64,000 nucleotides of DNA from Coprococcus eutactus (GTDB lineage Bacteria; Bacillota; Clostridia; Lachnospirales; Lachnospiraceae), in contig NZ_CP102278.1 of the NCBI RefSeq assembly GCF_025149915.1, positions 1,162,001-1,226,000 of the forward strand, given 5' to 3'. Shown here one piece after another: positions 9,680-18,781 of the stretch (position 1 is the first letter of the stretch; each line of letters opens with the position of its first letter). The translations under genes were made by a program, and so were the position numbers. Below the pieces are notes generated by a model that saw only the letters and a list, made by a program, of their open reading frames with translations, was not told the DNA's origin and ran no database searches.

Positions 9680-9726
9680 AAAAAGGTGGAACAGGATATG
9701 GGTGACATATCATTTTCCACCTTTTT
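9680..9726. terminator. Bidirectional terminator between convergent genes
   Basis: A perfect 12-bp stem (AAAAAGGTGGAA 9680-9691 with TTCCACCTTTTT 9715-9726) has an A-run on one side and a T-run on the other. It can serve both the plus-strand gene ending at 9571 and the minus-strand gene ending at 9744. Confidence 0.9.
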
Positions 9727-9743
9727 ATTTGTTTTTGTTTATA

Positions 9744-11597
9744 TTAGTTCACTTTGTACACATTGATCCTGTGGTAGTTGAGACCATCACAGCCAATGTA
9801 TGTGAGGTCATTGACAAATGATAGATCCTTGCACTTTTTCAGCACAGTTTTCAGATCAAATCTAGGATCTGTTTCTTCTTCAGGTATGGAGGACGGGTTA
9901 AGTTCATTTGATATATATGTAGGTTTCAGGTAATCTATCATGACATTGTTTTTTTCTATATCAATCTGTGTGCTGTTTATTCTAGTCATGTCAATTAAGA
10001 TATACGTATCACCATCCAGCTTATGTCCATCTATTTTTTCAAGTTGGTTATCCAAGTCATAGTCTGCCGTGAGGAAAGCTTCGTTGCAGTCTATCAGTTT
10101 ATCTGCATACTGTACGAGCATCCATTTGGCTGCGGAGATTATGATGAAGTTGGAATCCTTACTGATATCTTCCAGTTTCATGGTTGTAGGGCACTCCATA
10201 AAGTATGTACAGGTTATTCTGCCAGATGATATGGTTGACGCTGCAAGTACAAGTGCCAGAACTATTGATATCACAACCTGCCTGTTTCTAAATATAAGTG
10301 TACATATTCGCCAGAATGCAAGTACAAATACCACCATTGCGGCTGGAAGGCAGGCAAATATGTATCTGTCACCGGTGTCGCCAAGACCATACAGGTCGGC
10401 GATATATGCTGCAGCAAGGCAAGTGATAAGTACACTGCATACAAGTGATAATGTCACGAAGTTGAATGTCCTGAAGAATGTAAGGATACCATTCTTTATC
10501 CTGCCACAGAGTTTTATGAACCATGCATCCTTTCGGAAGAGGAATGACATAAAAGCTGCCACGATTATAAGTACAAATACTGCACATGAAATGTATATTC
10601 CAATGTAGCTTTTATAACCGGAGAATATCTCGTATCCAAAAAGTTCCTTGTTCACATGGGCAAGAGCAAGTCTGAACTGGAATGGTACGGGCATATATCT
10701 TGTACTGCTGTTTACAACTGTCCCAGCTGCCTGAGAGCTTCCCTGACCAATGCTGATTCCGAGAGATCCCAGCATACTCGTAAATGTCTTAGGAAAGATG
10801 ACTATAGACAATATGATTCCGCAGGCTGCCGAAAGAATGTATTTCCACAGAGTCTTGAAATCTTTCTTTACACACCAGCATATGCAGAAGATAAGTGTGG
10901 TGGCAAATGCATATGGTAGGAAAAAGTTGTCTGTAAGTGCTCCGATAAGCGCAGTCACACCTATCAGGATGTAACTAGATACCTTGTGCCTCTTTTCTTC
11001 ATTGTAATACAATTTTGCATTCAGATATGAATATATAGTTGCAACTGCAGCCACACACAGGTACATTCTCACAAACATGGTCATGTTGAGCATTCCAAGT
11101 GAAAATGTGGAGAATAATACTCCGATGAGGCTGACGGCTTCTGATTTTGTTATCAGAAGAAGTAATTTATACATAAAGATTGACAATATGATATATGCGG
11201 CCATGTTGATGATAAAACCTATGACGAACATATATTGATTTGGGAAAAATGAGCACAAAAAATGCAGAAGCATAAAGTAAAGTGGGGGGTGTGTGTCACA
11301 TGACATGTTATAGTACACCGATCCAAATGCGAAACGCTCACCTTTCTGTACCGTAAGGTAGTCTCTGAAAACTTCATTTGTGATCCATGTGTCAACGTTC
11401 CGATATTCAGATGTGTCATCGGAATATTGTATGTATGGTTCATAGTAGCTGTTCGCCAGACCAAATGACCAGGTTTCATCAGAGTGGGCGCCTTGTTTTT
11501 GAACGAAAAAACCGTAGCTGAAACGGCATATTCCAGCAGCTATAATTAGTGCCAGCAATATATAACTAAGTTTTGTTGTAGTTTTTTTATTTCCCAT
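9744..11597 (-). CDS. GT-C membrane glycosyltransferase (PMT/ArnT-like)
   Basis: This multi-pass membrane protein (about 617 residues) uses the ATG at 11597, chosen because AAAGGAG precedes it; the longer frame to 11693 has none. The first hydrophobic segment (about 10-30) is followed by an extracytoplasmic loop with the Asp40-Glu41 pair (HSDETW), typical of GT-C enzymes, and the DTHPPLYF motif at 101-108 seen in GT39/GT83-type proteins. Ten or so further membrane segments and a C-terminal extracytoplasmic domain follow. Such enzymes transfer a sugar from a polyprenyl-phosphate donor on the outer face. The divergent neighbour at 11817 is the type of enzyme that makes such donors, which supports a two-gene glycosylation unit. 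Confidence 0.8.
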   Translation of the reverse strand: MGNKKTTTKLSYILLALIIAAGICRFSYGFFVQKQGAHSDETWSFGLANSYYEPYIQYSDDTSEYRNVDTWITNEVFRDYLTVQKGERFAFGSVYYNMSCDTHPPLYFMLLHFLCSFFPNQYMFVIGFIINMAAYIILSIFMYKLLLLITKSEAVSLIGVLFSTFSLGMLNMTMFVRMYLCVAAVATIYSYLNAKLYYNEEKRHKVSSYILIGVTALIGALTDNFFLPYAFATTLIFCICWCVKKDFKTLWKYILSAACGIILSIVIFPKTFTSMLGSLGISIGQGSSQAAGTVVNSSTRYMPVPFQFRLALAHVNKELFGYEIFSGYKSYIGIYISCAVFVLIIVAAFMSFLFRKDAWFIKLCGRIKNGILTFFRTFNFVTLSLVCSVLITCLAAAYIADLYGLGDTGDRYIFACLPAAMVVFVLAFWRICTLIFRNRQVVISIVLALVLAASTISSGRITCTYFMECPTTMKLEDISKDSNFIIISAAKWMLVQYADKLIDCNEAFLTADYDLDNQLEKIDGHKLDGDTYILIDMTRINSTQIDIEKNNVMIDYLKPTYISNELNPSSIPEEETDPRFDLKTVLKKCKDLSFVNDLTYIGCDGLNYHRINVYKVN

Positions 11598-11676
11598 GAT
11601 TGCTCCTTTGTGATTCTTGTGGATTATGTGACTGCTGCAGGTGATATAAGTTGATAAATATGTCATATCTGCTATA

Positions 11677-11682
11677 ATTATA
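11677..11682 (-). promoter_or_regulatory. Extended -10 of the minus-strand GT-C gene
   Basis: On the minus strand the element reads TGA-TATAAT, an extended -10 box 80 nt before the ATG at 11597. No good -35 box is seen. Confidence 0.55.
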
Positions 11683-11710
11683 TCATTATGCACAGTTCTG
11701 TTTTGATTAT

Positions 11711-11739
11711 TTGTATGTATCAGACAATCACTATAAAAT
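11711..11739 (+). promoter_or_regulatory. Promoter of the polysaccharide operon
   Basis: TTGTAT (11711-11716), 17 bp and TAAAAT (11734-11739) face the GtrB-like gene at 11817. Together with the minus-strand -10 at 11677 this forms a divergent promoter region. Confidence 0.55.
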
Positions 11740-11816
11740 ATAACATAGAATGCCTACAGTTTCAATTGTGCATAAGCAGACAAAGGTTATATAGATCAAA
11801 GGGAAAAGAGTAGTAT

Positions 11817-12779
11817 ATGGCGGATATTTTATACATAGTGATACCTTGCTTCAATGAGGAAGAGGTGCTCACTGAGACGACAAAGAGGCTGACTGAAAAG
11901 ATGCGTAAGATGATGGAATCCGGAAAGATAGCTGACTCAAGCCGGATACTTTATGTTGATGATGGATCGACAGACAGTACTTGGCATCTTATAGACAGAC
12001 TGTATATGGACAATGGGTTGGTGACAGGCATAAAGCTTTCAAGGAATAAAGGACACCAGAATGCCCTTCTTGCAGGACTTTTTGAGGCGGCGGATCACGC
12101 AGACATGATAGTGTCCATGGATTCGGATCTGCAGGATGATATAGATGTGTTGGACAGCTTTGTTGACGAATATTATAACGGCAGTGAGATCGTGTACGGT
12201 GTGAGAAAATCGAGAAAGAAGGATTCGTGGTTCAAGCGCACGACAGCGGTTGCGTTCTATAAGCTTATGAGAGCCATGGGTGTGGAGATTGTCTATAACC
12301 ATGCCGATTACAGGCTTATGAGTAAGAGAGCAGTTGATGAGTTAAAAAACTATAAGGAAGTCAATCTTTTCCTCAGGGGCATCATCCCGCTTATCGGATT
12401 TGAGACATCGACAGTGGAATATGACAGAGGAGAAAGGTTTGCGGGAAAGAGCAAATATCCTCTGAAGAAGATGATATATTTTGCGATAGACGGTATTACA
12501 TCCACTAGTGTAAGGCCGATAAGGATGATCACGATGTTTGGCCTGTTGTGTATCCTGTTCAGTATAATATATGGAATATATGTAATTATAGGTCATGTTG
12601 CAGGTGGGACCGTACAGGGCTGGACAACGTCTGTCCTTCTCATATGTTTCTTTGGCGGAGCTCAGATTATGTGTACTGGAATTGTCGGTGAGTATGTCGG
12701 TAAGATATATCTTGAGACAAAAGCGAGACCTAGGTTTATCATTGAGGAGAAGCTGACGGACGATTCTAAGAACAAATAG
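11817..12779 (+). CDS. GtrB/DPM1-like polyprenyl-phosphate glycosyltransferase
   Basis: This 320-residue GT2 enzyme has the opening IVIPCFNEEE, LYVDDGSTD for nucleotide binding, and SMDSDLQDD for the metal site. Two C-terminal transmembrane segments (about 235-258 and 268-295) are typical of GtrB and dolichol-phosphate-mannose-synthase-like enzymes. These transfer a hexose from a nucleotide sugar to undecaprenyl phosphate at the inner membrane face. It is divergent from the GT-C transferase (9744-11597), which could use the product after flipping. It is the first gene of the plus-strand polysaccharide run; GGGAAAAGAG precedes the ATG. Confidence 0.85.
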   Translation: MADILYIVIPCFNEEEVLTETTKRLTEKMRKMMESGKIADSSRILYVDDGSTDSTWHLIDRLYMDNGLVTGIKLSRNKGHQNALLAGLFEAADHADMIVSMDSDLQDDIDVLDSFVDEYYNGSEIVYGVRKSRKKDSWFKRTTAVAFYKLMRAMGVEIVYNHADYRLMSKRAVDELKNYKEVNLFLRGIIPLIGFETSTVEYDRGERFAGKSKYPLKKMIYFAIDGITSTSVRPIRMITMFGLLCILFSIIYGIYVIIGHVAGGTVQGWTTSVLLICFFGGAQIMCTGIVGEYVGKIYLETKARPRFIIEEKLTDDSKNK

Positions 12780-12815
12780 CGGTAAAATAATAAATACGGT
12801 GTAGGAAAACAAAAT

Positions 12816-13571
12816 ATGATATATGTTATTACACATAAGAACTTTAAAAAAGTGATCACAGATAACTTCTATAAAACACTTCTAGTCGGAGCGGATGGGA
12901 ATAGTGCTGATGGATGTGATGAGAAAGATAACACAGGAGATAATATATCCCTAAAGAATCCAAGTTATTGTGAACTGACAGGATTATACTGGATATGGAA
13001 AAATACATGTGATGATATAGTTGGAGTATGTCATTATAGAAGATACTTTGCCGATTCGTTTATACCGGATAAAAAGAAGCTGCTATCGGGTGAAGATGTA
13101 AAAAGATATATGAAAGATTTTGATATCATCCTTCCTCATAAAAGATTCTTTGATGGTAAGAATGCCCTTGAGTTTTATGGTAAATATCATAATATAGAAG
13201 ATTGGCAGAGAATGGTGGAAGTTGTGGGGAATCTGTATCCTGAGTATATACCAGACATAGAGTGGTTTGGAAAGGAGAAGAAGGGCTATTGTTATAATAT
13301 GTTTATAACAACTAGAGAAAATATGTATCTCTACTGCAAGTGGCTGTTCTCAATATTGTTTGAACTTGAGAAAGATACAAATACAACAACATATACGAAA
13401 TATAACTCGAGAATATATGGTTTTCTTTCTGAAAGAATGTTGAATATATGGTTGCACCATAATAATCTGAAAATTTGTGAAAAGAATGTATATAATCCGG
13501 AATTTTTTCCAATGGTTTGGAATCAAGCCAGAGGTTGGATTCTGCGTAAACTAAAGAGAGAAAAGAAATAA
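12816..13571 (+). CDS. DUF4422 family glycosyltransferase-like protein
   Basis: This 251-residue protein matches the DUF4422 pattern common in capsule and exopolysaccharide loci: an opening with VITHKNFKKV, then DNISLKNPSYCELTGLYWIW, then VGVCHYRRYF. The family is thought to act in surface polysaccharide synthesis; its reaction is not established as far as I know. No membrane segment is evident. It sits 36 nt after the GtrB-like gene and 27 nt before the next transferase, so it is probably co-transcribed. A GTAGGA-type ribosome site lies upstream of the ATG. Confidence 0.8.
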   Translation: MIYVITHKNFKKVITDNFYKTLLVGADGNSADGCDEKDNTGDNISLKNPSYCELTGLYWIWKNTCDDIVGVCHYRRYFADSFIPDKKKLLSGEDVKRYMKDFDIILPHKRFFDGKNALEFYGKYHNIEDWQRMVEVVGNLYPEYIPDIEWFGKEKKGYCYNMFITTRENMYLYCKWLFSILFELEKDTNTTTYTKYNSRIYGFLSERMLNIWLHHNNLKICEKNVYNPEFFPMVWNQARGWILRKLKREKK

Positions 13572-13598
13572 CGTTATATGTAGGAGACAAATTAGCAT

Positions 13599-14555
13599 AT
13601 GTGTAATTCAAAGGTTACAATAATAATTCCGGTATATAATGGAGCTGATACTATATCAAGGACAATAGATAGTCTTATAGCGCAGACATATGATGACTGG
13701 ATTGCATTGGTGATAAATGATGGATCTACCGACGGAACGAATGATATCCTGATGCAGTATAAGAACAGATATCCGTCAAAGATAAAAGTGGTTTGCCAGA
13801 AGAATATAGGACAGGCAGAGACTAGAAATCATGCTGTGAAAATGGCGACCGGAAAATATGTGATGTTTGTTGATGCGGATGACTATTTGGACCCCGACTA
13901 TGTGGGAACATATGTGAAAGAAGCTGAAAAGGGTGACTATGACTGCGTCATAGGAGGCTTCAGGCGGGAAGATAATAAAGGAAATATTATAAAAAAATTT
14001 GTGCCATCAAGTAGGTGGCTTATGTATTCACATATGGTGCCGTGGGCCAGAATATTTAAGAGACAATTTTTACTGGATAACGATATTGAGTTTTTGAATA
14101 TCTCGATAGGAGAGGATTCATATTTTAATTTTAAGGTGTTATGTGCTACCGATAATATAAAGTGCATAGATAATATGGGGTATGTCTGGTATGTAAATAA
14201 TGGCAGCATAAGTTTCAGCAGGCATAAGGGATTTTCTGTAACTGATGAGATAGTTACTTTATTAAATAGTCTGGCTGAGACATTGGATATGAACGACGTG
14301 CTGGTTCAGGCATGGCTTGTAAGGTATGTAGTCTGGTACTTACTTTTTTCTGGAAAGAATACCGATAGAAGTGATTTTATCTGTACAGATGATAAGTTAT
14401 TTGCATGGTTGAAATTGCATAATGTGAGACTTAAGTTCCCAGTGAAAGGCGTTACGGATGGAGAGACGTTAAAAATAAGGTTTTGTGTCCGGGCATATTT
14501 GGTGATAAGAAGGCTGGGATTATTAAAAATATTTGCAAAACTATATTGCAGATAG
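13599..14555 (+). CDS. Family 2 glycosyltransferase
   Basis: This is a 318-residue GT-A transferase. The N-terminal half has TIIIPVYNGADTISRTIDSL, VINDGSTDGT and the metal-binding MFVDADDYLD. The C-terminal half is variable and probably binds the acceptor. It has no membrane helices, so it is cytoplasmic, acting on a lipid-linked oligosaccharide. From here to 22269 the DNA is visibly more AT-rich, with many A and T runs, than the housekeeping genes on either side, suggesting this part of the locus was acquired separately. The ribosome site (TAGGAGA, about 13580) is rather far from the ATG. The donor sugar cannot be predicted. Confidence 0.85.
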   Translation: MCNSKVTIIIPVYNGADTISRTIDSLIAQTYDDWIALVINDGSTDGTNDILMQYKNRYPSKIKVVCQKNIGQAETRNHAVKMATGKYVMFVDADDYLDPDYVGTYVKEAEKGDYDCVIGGFRREDNKGNIIKKFVPSSRWLMYSHMVPWARIFKRQFLLDNDIEFLNISIGEDSYFNFKVLCATDNIKCIDNMGYVWYVNNGSISFSRHKGFSVTDEIVTLLNSLAETLDMNDVLVQAWLVRYVVWYLLFSGKNTDRSDFICTDDKLFAWLKLHNVRLKFPVKGVTDGETLKIRFCVRAYLVIRRLGLLKIFAKLYCR

Positions 14556-14575
14556 TTAATGCTAGGAGAGAACAA

Positions 14576-15511
14576 TTGATCGAAAGTGTAAAAGTGAGCA
14601 TTATAGTTCCTGTTTATAATGTGGAAAATGAGCTTGATAGATGTGTTGCCAGTCTGATAAATCAAACGTATCAAAATATTGAGATACTGCTAGTAGATGA
14701 TGGAAGTCCGGGTGCATGTCCAAAAATGTGTGATGAATATGCCAAAAAAGACAAGAGGATTATTGTGATACATAAGCCGAATGGGGGATTGTCATCGGCA
14801 AGAAATACTGGATTAAAAAGAGCTTCAGGTAAATATGTTTTATTTGTTGATTCGGATGATTATATAGAAACTGATTCATGTGAAAAGTTTTTGACATTTG
14901 TGAAAGATGATGTTGATCTGGTGGTTGGAGCAGGCAGGATGATAAAAGGAAAAGATGAGATCCTGCTGAGACACAGTAATATACGTGAAAGGGAAAAGTA
15001 CAGTGCTAGGGATTTTACTATCAAATCAATAAAGCATTCAGAATGGAATTCATATGCATGTTTAAGTCTATATGACAGAGAATTTCTTATTAAAAATGAC
15101 CTTTTTTTTAGAGAAGGTATAATATTTGAGGATATGCAGATTTTGCCAGAGATATATTTGAAGGCTGGTAATATAGTGTATATGGATTATGCATTTTATA
15201 ATTATGTAGTAAGAGATGGTTCTATAATGACATCTGGAAATGTCGAAAATAAAAGACGGACATGTGTAGAAATCTTAGAAGAGTGGTACATTACGATGAG
15301 TAATGTCATGGATAGAAGATACAGGAGATACCTGTATGGAGCTCTGGTGAACTTTTATTTATGGTCTTGCAGAAGTATTGGTTTTTGCAAATGGAACATA
15401 AAAAATGTAAACTTTGTTTTTTCTATCAGGTATGCCGTAGGCATAAAGGAAAAATTGAAGGTGATAATGTTTCAGTTCCTGCCGAAATTATATCTGAAAT
15501 TCAAAGTATAA
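14576..15511 (+). CDS. Family 2 glycosyltransferase (TTG start)
   Basis: This GT-A transferase of about 311 residues has VSIIVPVYNVENELDRCV, LLVDDGSPG, the SSARNTGL segment and the LFVDSDDYIE metal site. The open frame extends back to 14483 inside the previous gene, but AGGAGAG (14564-14570) just before TTG 14576 marks the likely start and removes that overlap. The pattern is typical of enzymes that extend a capsule or wall-polysaccharide repeat unit. It is co-directional with its neighbours, 20 nt after the previous stop. Sequence alone does not show the donor or acceptor. Confidence 0.85.
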   Translation: MIESVKVSIIVPVYNVENELDRCVASLINQTYQNIEILLVDDGSPGACPKMCDEYAKKDKRIIVIHKPNGGLSSARNTGLKRASGKYVLFVDSDDYIETDSCEKFLTFVKDDVDLVVGAGRMIKGKDEILLRHSNIREREKYSARDFTIKSIKHSEWNSYACLSLYDREFLIKNDLFFREGIIFEDMQILPEIYLKAGNIVYMDYAFYNYVVRDGSIMTSGNVENKRRTCVEILEEWYITMSNVMDRRYRRYLYGALVNFYLWSCRSIGFCKWNIKNVNFVFSIRYAVGIKEKLKVIMFQFLPKLYLKFKV

Positions 15512-15546
15512 TAACAATTGATATACGAATATTTTACACATGAAAG

Positions 15547-16551
15547 ATGGATAATCAGATGAAAGAAAGTACTAACGATGAAAAAATTGGTGTAAGTGTC
15601 ATATGCAACACATATAATCATGAAAAATATATTGCAAAGACGCTTAACAGCATATTAGAACAAAGAACTGAATTTGTAATAGAGGTATTAGTGCATGATG
15701 ATGCCTCAACTGATAAAACTGCTGATATTATACGGGATTTTCAATACAGATTCCCTGATATAATCAAACCTGTTTATCAGAAAAAAAATCAGTATTCCAT
15801 GGGAGTGGATATAATACAGAGGTATCAGTTTCCAAGAGTTAAAGGAAAATATTTTGCATTTTGTGAGGGAGATGATTATTGGAATGATCCATATAAATTG
15901 CAAAAACAATATGATGAATTGGAATTACACGTTGACATAGATATATGTGCACATGCATCGTATGTTTTAAACAGCAGTAAAAAAATCCGTATGAATGATA
16001 TTGTTCCTGCAGCGAAAAATACCATATTTTCTATGTCTGAAGTAATCAGAGGTGGTGGAGGTTTTGTTGCAACAAATTCGCTGCTTATGAGGGCAAGTCT
16101 GTTGGATGAGCAGCCTGACTTTTTTAAAAAATGTAGTCTGGATTATTCTATTCAGATGTATGGGGCGTTAAAAGGTGGGATGTTGTATCTTTCAGATAAA
16201 ATGTCTACATACAGATATATGATTGCAGGGTCATGGTCGGACAGAACAGAAAAGGATACGGTTTATAAAGAGAAGCAGCTAAACATAGTTATGAGTCTTT
16301 TGCGAGGCGTGGATGAATATACAGAGCATCAATATAGCCAAGATATAAGTATGGTGATGAGCAAGGAAAGATATAATTTTTTGATGGAGACGGGATCTTA
16401 TAGAATGGCAAGACATGAACAAAAACAGTATTTTAAAACAGTTTGTTCAGCTAAGGATAAAATATATAATTATTGTATGGATTATTGCCCCTGGTTTGTA
16501 ATATTAGTACAGCGTATATCTAAAAAGAGTTTCAGAGAGTACGGTAAATAG
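15547..16551 (+). CDS. Family 2 glycosyltransferase
   Basis: This 334-residue GT-A transferase opens with VSVICNTYNHEKYIAKTLNS, carries LVHDDASTD and the FCEGDDYW metal-binding motif, a variant common among capsule transferases. It probably adds one sugar to the lipid-linked repeat. The ribosome site is weak and a second ATG (15559) follows closely, so the exact start is uncertain. It lies 35 nt after the previous gene and 4 nt before the flippase gene, consistent with one transcript. No membrane segments are evident. Confidence 0.83.
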   Translation: MDNQMKESTNDEKIGVSVICNTYNHEKYIAKTLNSILEQRTEFVIEVLVHDDASTDKTADIIRDFQYRFPDIIKPVYQKKNQYSMGVDIIQRYQFPRVKGKYFAFCEGDDYWNDPYKLQKQYDELELHVDIDICAHASYVLNSSKKIRMNDIVPAAKNTIFSMSEVIRGGGGFVATNSLLMRASLLDEQPDFFKKCSLDYSIQMYGALKGGMLYLSDKMSTYRYMIAGSWSDRTEKDTVYKEKQLNIVMSLLRGVDEYTEHQYSQDISMVMSKERYNFLMETGSYRMARHEQKQYFKTVCSAKDKIYNYCMDYCPWFVILVQRISKKSFREYGK

Positions 16552-16555
16552 ATAG

Positions 16556-18001
16556 ATGAAAAATAAAAGCGAAAATAATAGTACGATTGCAAATTTTATA
16601 TGGCGTTTTACAGAGCGGACAGCTGCGCAGCTAGTTACATTTGTAGTGTCGATAATACTGGCTAGAATTTTATCACCGGAATATTACGGAACAATAGCTC
16701 TTGTCACGGTATTTACAACTATATTACAGGTGTTTGTAGACAGCGGGCTGGGCACCGCGCTGATCCAGAAAAAGGATGCTGATGATCTGGATTTTTCATC
16801 GGTGTTTTTTTTTAATATGTTTATGTGTGTAGTTCTGTATATAGTCATGTATATTGCATCGCCATACATCGCAGCTTTTTATAATGATAAAGGACTTACA
16901 CCAATCATAAGATTTATAAGTTTAACGATAATAATATCTGGCGTGAAGGGAATACAGCAGGCTTATGTATCACGCAATATGTTATTTAAGCGTTTTTTCT
17001 TTTCAACTATAGGAGGAACCGTTGCATCAGCTATAATAGGTATTTTCCTTGCGTATAAAGGATATGGAGTATGGGCGTTGGCAATTCAGCAGGTATCCAA
17101 TACAGCCATTGATACATTAATTCTTTGGCTGACTGTAAGGTGGAAACCTAAATTTATGTTTTCTTGGCAGAGATTAAAAAGTTTGTTGAAATTCGGATGG
17201 AAACTGTTGGTGTCTGCGTTGCTTGATACGGTTTATAACAACTTGAGGAATTTGATGATAGGTAAGATATACACGTCATCAGATTTGGCATTTTTTGATC
17301 AGGGGGATAAGTTGCCTAAGGTAATAGCAACCAACATTAATATATCTATAGATAGTGTGTTACTGCCTACATTGTCTAAAGTTCAGGACAAAGTGGAAGA
17401 GGTTCGGTTATTAACACGTCGAGCAATTAGAATAAGTGTATATATAGTGGCACCATTAATGATTGGTTTTGCATGTTGTGCAGAATCGTTGGTTAGTCTT
17501 GTACTGACTGATAAATGGTTGCCATGTGTACCTTTTGTTAGAATATTATGCGTGTCATATATGCTTTGGCCGATACACACAGCGAATTTGAATGCTATTA
17601 AGGCTATGGGACGAAGTGATATTTTTTTAAAAATGGAAGTAATAAAAAAAGTTGTAGGAATAGCGCTTCTAGTGTCAACTATCGGATTTAGTGTTAAAGC
17701 GATGGCTTATGGAGTATTATTGGAGTGTGTAATAGCACAAATAGTTAATTCTATACCAAATAAAAGTCTTTTAAATTATGGTTATATTGATCAGTTGAAA
17801 GATGTACTACCAACATTAGCTTTATCAGGTGTGATGGGGATAGTTGTATACTATATAGGAATACTGCCCCTACCTCAATTATTAGGGGTAGTAGTTCAAA
17901 TTCTGACAGGAATGATAATTTATATTGTTGGTTCATATTTATTAAGATTTGATGAGTTTAGATACATAATGAGTAAGTATAAATTGTTGGTGAAAAAATA
18001 A
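16556..18001 (+). CDS. Wzx/TuaB-type polysaccharide flippase
   Basis: This 481-residue protein has about 12-14 hydrophobic segments spread over its length and belongs to the MOP exporter superfamily (RfbX/WzxC/TuaB-like), as judged by the start IANFIWRFTERTAAQLVTF followed by ARILSPEYYGTIAL and the LGTALIQKKDAD loop. It would flip the undecaprenyl-linked repeat unit to the outer face. No Wzy polymerase, initiating phosphoglycosyl transferase or chain-length regulator is visible in the window, so either the locus is incomplete or those functions lie elsewhere. The start follows the previous stop by only 4 nt. Confidence 0.88.
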   Translation: MKNKSENNSTIANFIWRFTERTAAQLVTFVVSIILARILSPEYYGTIALVTVFTTILQVFVDSGLGTALIQKKDADDLDFSSVFFFNMFMCVVLYIVMYIASPYIAAFYNDKGLTPIIRFISLTIIISGVKGIQQAYVSRNMLFKRFFFSTIGGTVASAIIGIFLAYKGYGVWALAIQQVSNTAIDTLILWLTVRWKPKFMFSWQRLKSLLKFGWKLLVSALLDTVYNNLRNLMIGKIYTSSDLAFFDQGDKLPKVIATNINISIDSVLLPTLSKVQDKVEEVRLLTRRAIRISVYIVAPLMIGFACCAESLVSLVLTDKWLPCVPFVRILCVSYMLWPIHTANLNAIKAMGRSDIFLKMEVIKKVVGIALLVSTIGFSVKAMAYGVLLECVIAQIVNSIPNKSLLNYGYIDQLKDVLPTLALSGVMGIVVYYIGILPLPQLLGVVVQILTGMIIYIVGSYLLRFDEFRYIMSKYKLLVKK

Positions 18002-18045
18002 TTGGCATTTTTAAAATATGATTAGTTATTGGTTATGGGAGAAAG

Positions 18046-18762
18046 ATGAAGATGGAAAGAAAAGTAGGGATAATGCAACCATACTTTATGCCATATATAG
18101 GATATTGGCAATTGATGAATGTAGTGGATACATATGTAATTTATGATGATGTTAATTATATAAAAAGAGGGTGGATAAACAGAAACAGAATACTGATAGA
18201 TGGTGAACCGAGGTATTTCAATATTCCAATTCAGGGGGTCAGTCAAAATAAGTTAATAAAGGATGTGGATTGTTGTCTGTCTGATGAACTTATAGAAAAA
18301 AGGTTGAGGACTATTGAACTTGCATATAGACGAGCTAAATATTTTGAGGATATTTTTCCAATGATTGATAGAATTATAAATTGTGGAGATATAGCAATTG
18401 TAGATTTGATAGAAAAATCATTTTTGGAGATTACTAAATATCTTGATATTACAACAGAAATAATAAGGTCTTCATCACTTGATAAAGATAATTCTCTGAA
18501 AGGACAAAATAAGATATTAAATATTTGTAAAGTGCTTGGGGCAAATGAATATTATAATGCAGTTGGAGGTCAAACATTATATGATGGGAGAGAATTTTTA
18601 AAGCGTGGAGTGAAACTGTGCTTTGTGAAAACCAAAGAGATAAAATATAAACAATTTGATGGGAAATTCCAACCAAATTTATCAATAATAGATATTTTGA
18701 TGTTTAATTCAAAAAATGATGTAAAAAAAATGTTAGATGAATTCGAATTAATTAATGGATAA
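18046..18762 (+). CDS. WbqC family protein
   Basis: This 238-residue protein matches the WbqC-like family: VGIMQPYFMPYIGYWQL at the start, then YVIYDDVNYIKRGWINRNR and FNIPIQG. Family members occur in O-antigen and capsule loci, often beside sugar-acylation genes; the reaction is not firmly established. GGGAG (18037-18041) precedes two possible ATGs at 18046 and 18052. The gene overlaps the next open frame slightly. With the four genes that follow it forms a sugar-modification module whose codon use and AT-richness match each other. Confidence 0.85.
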   Translation: MKMERKVGIMQPYFMPYIGYWQLMNVVDTYVIYDDVNYIKRGWINRNRILIDGEPRYFNIPIQGVSQNKLIKDVDCCLSDELIEKRLRTIELAYRRAKYFEDIFPMIDRIINCGDIAIVDLIEKSFLEITKYLDITTEIIRSSSLDKDNSLKGQNKILNICKVLGANEYYNAVGGQTLYDGREFLKRGVKLCFVKTKEIKYKQFDGKFQPNLSIIDILMFNSKNDVKKMLDEFELING

Positions 18763-18781
18763 TAATTATGGGGATAGAAAA

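Noticed and set aside
10023..10974. Plus-strand ORFs within 9744-11597
   Set aside because: They overlap the minus-strand GT-C transferase, which has the membrane topology and DTHPPLYF motif of a real gene; the plus-strand frames have no motifs or ribosome sites.
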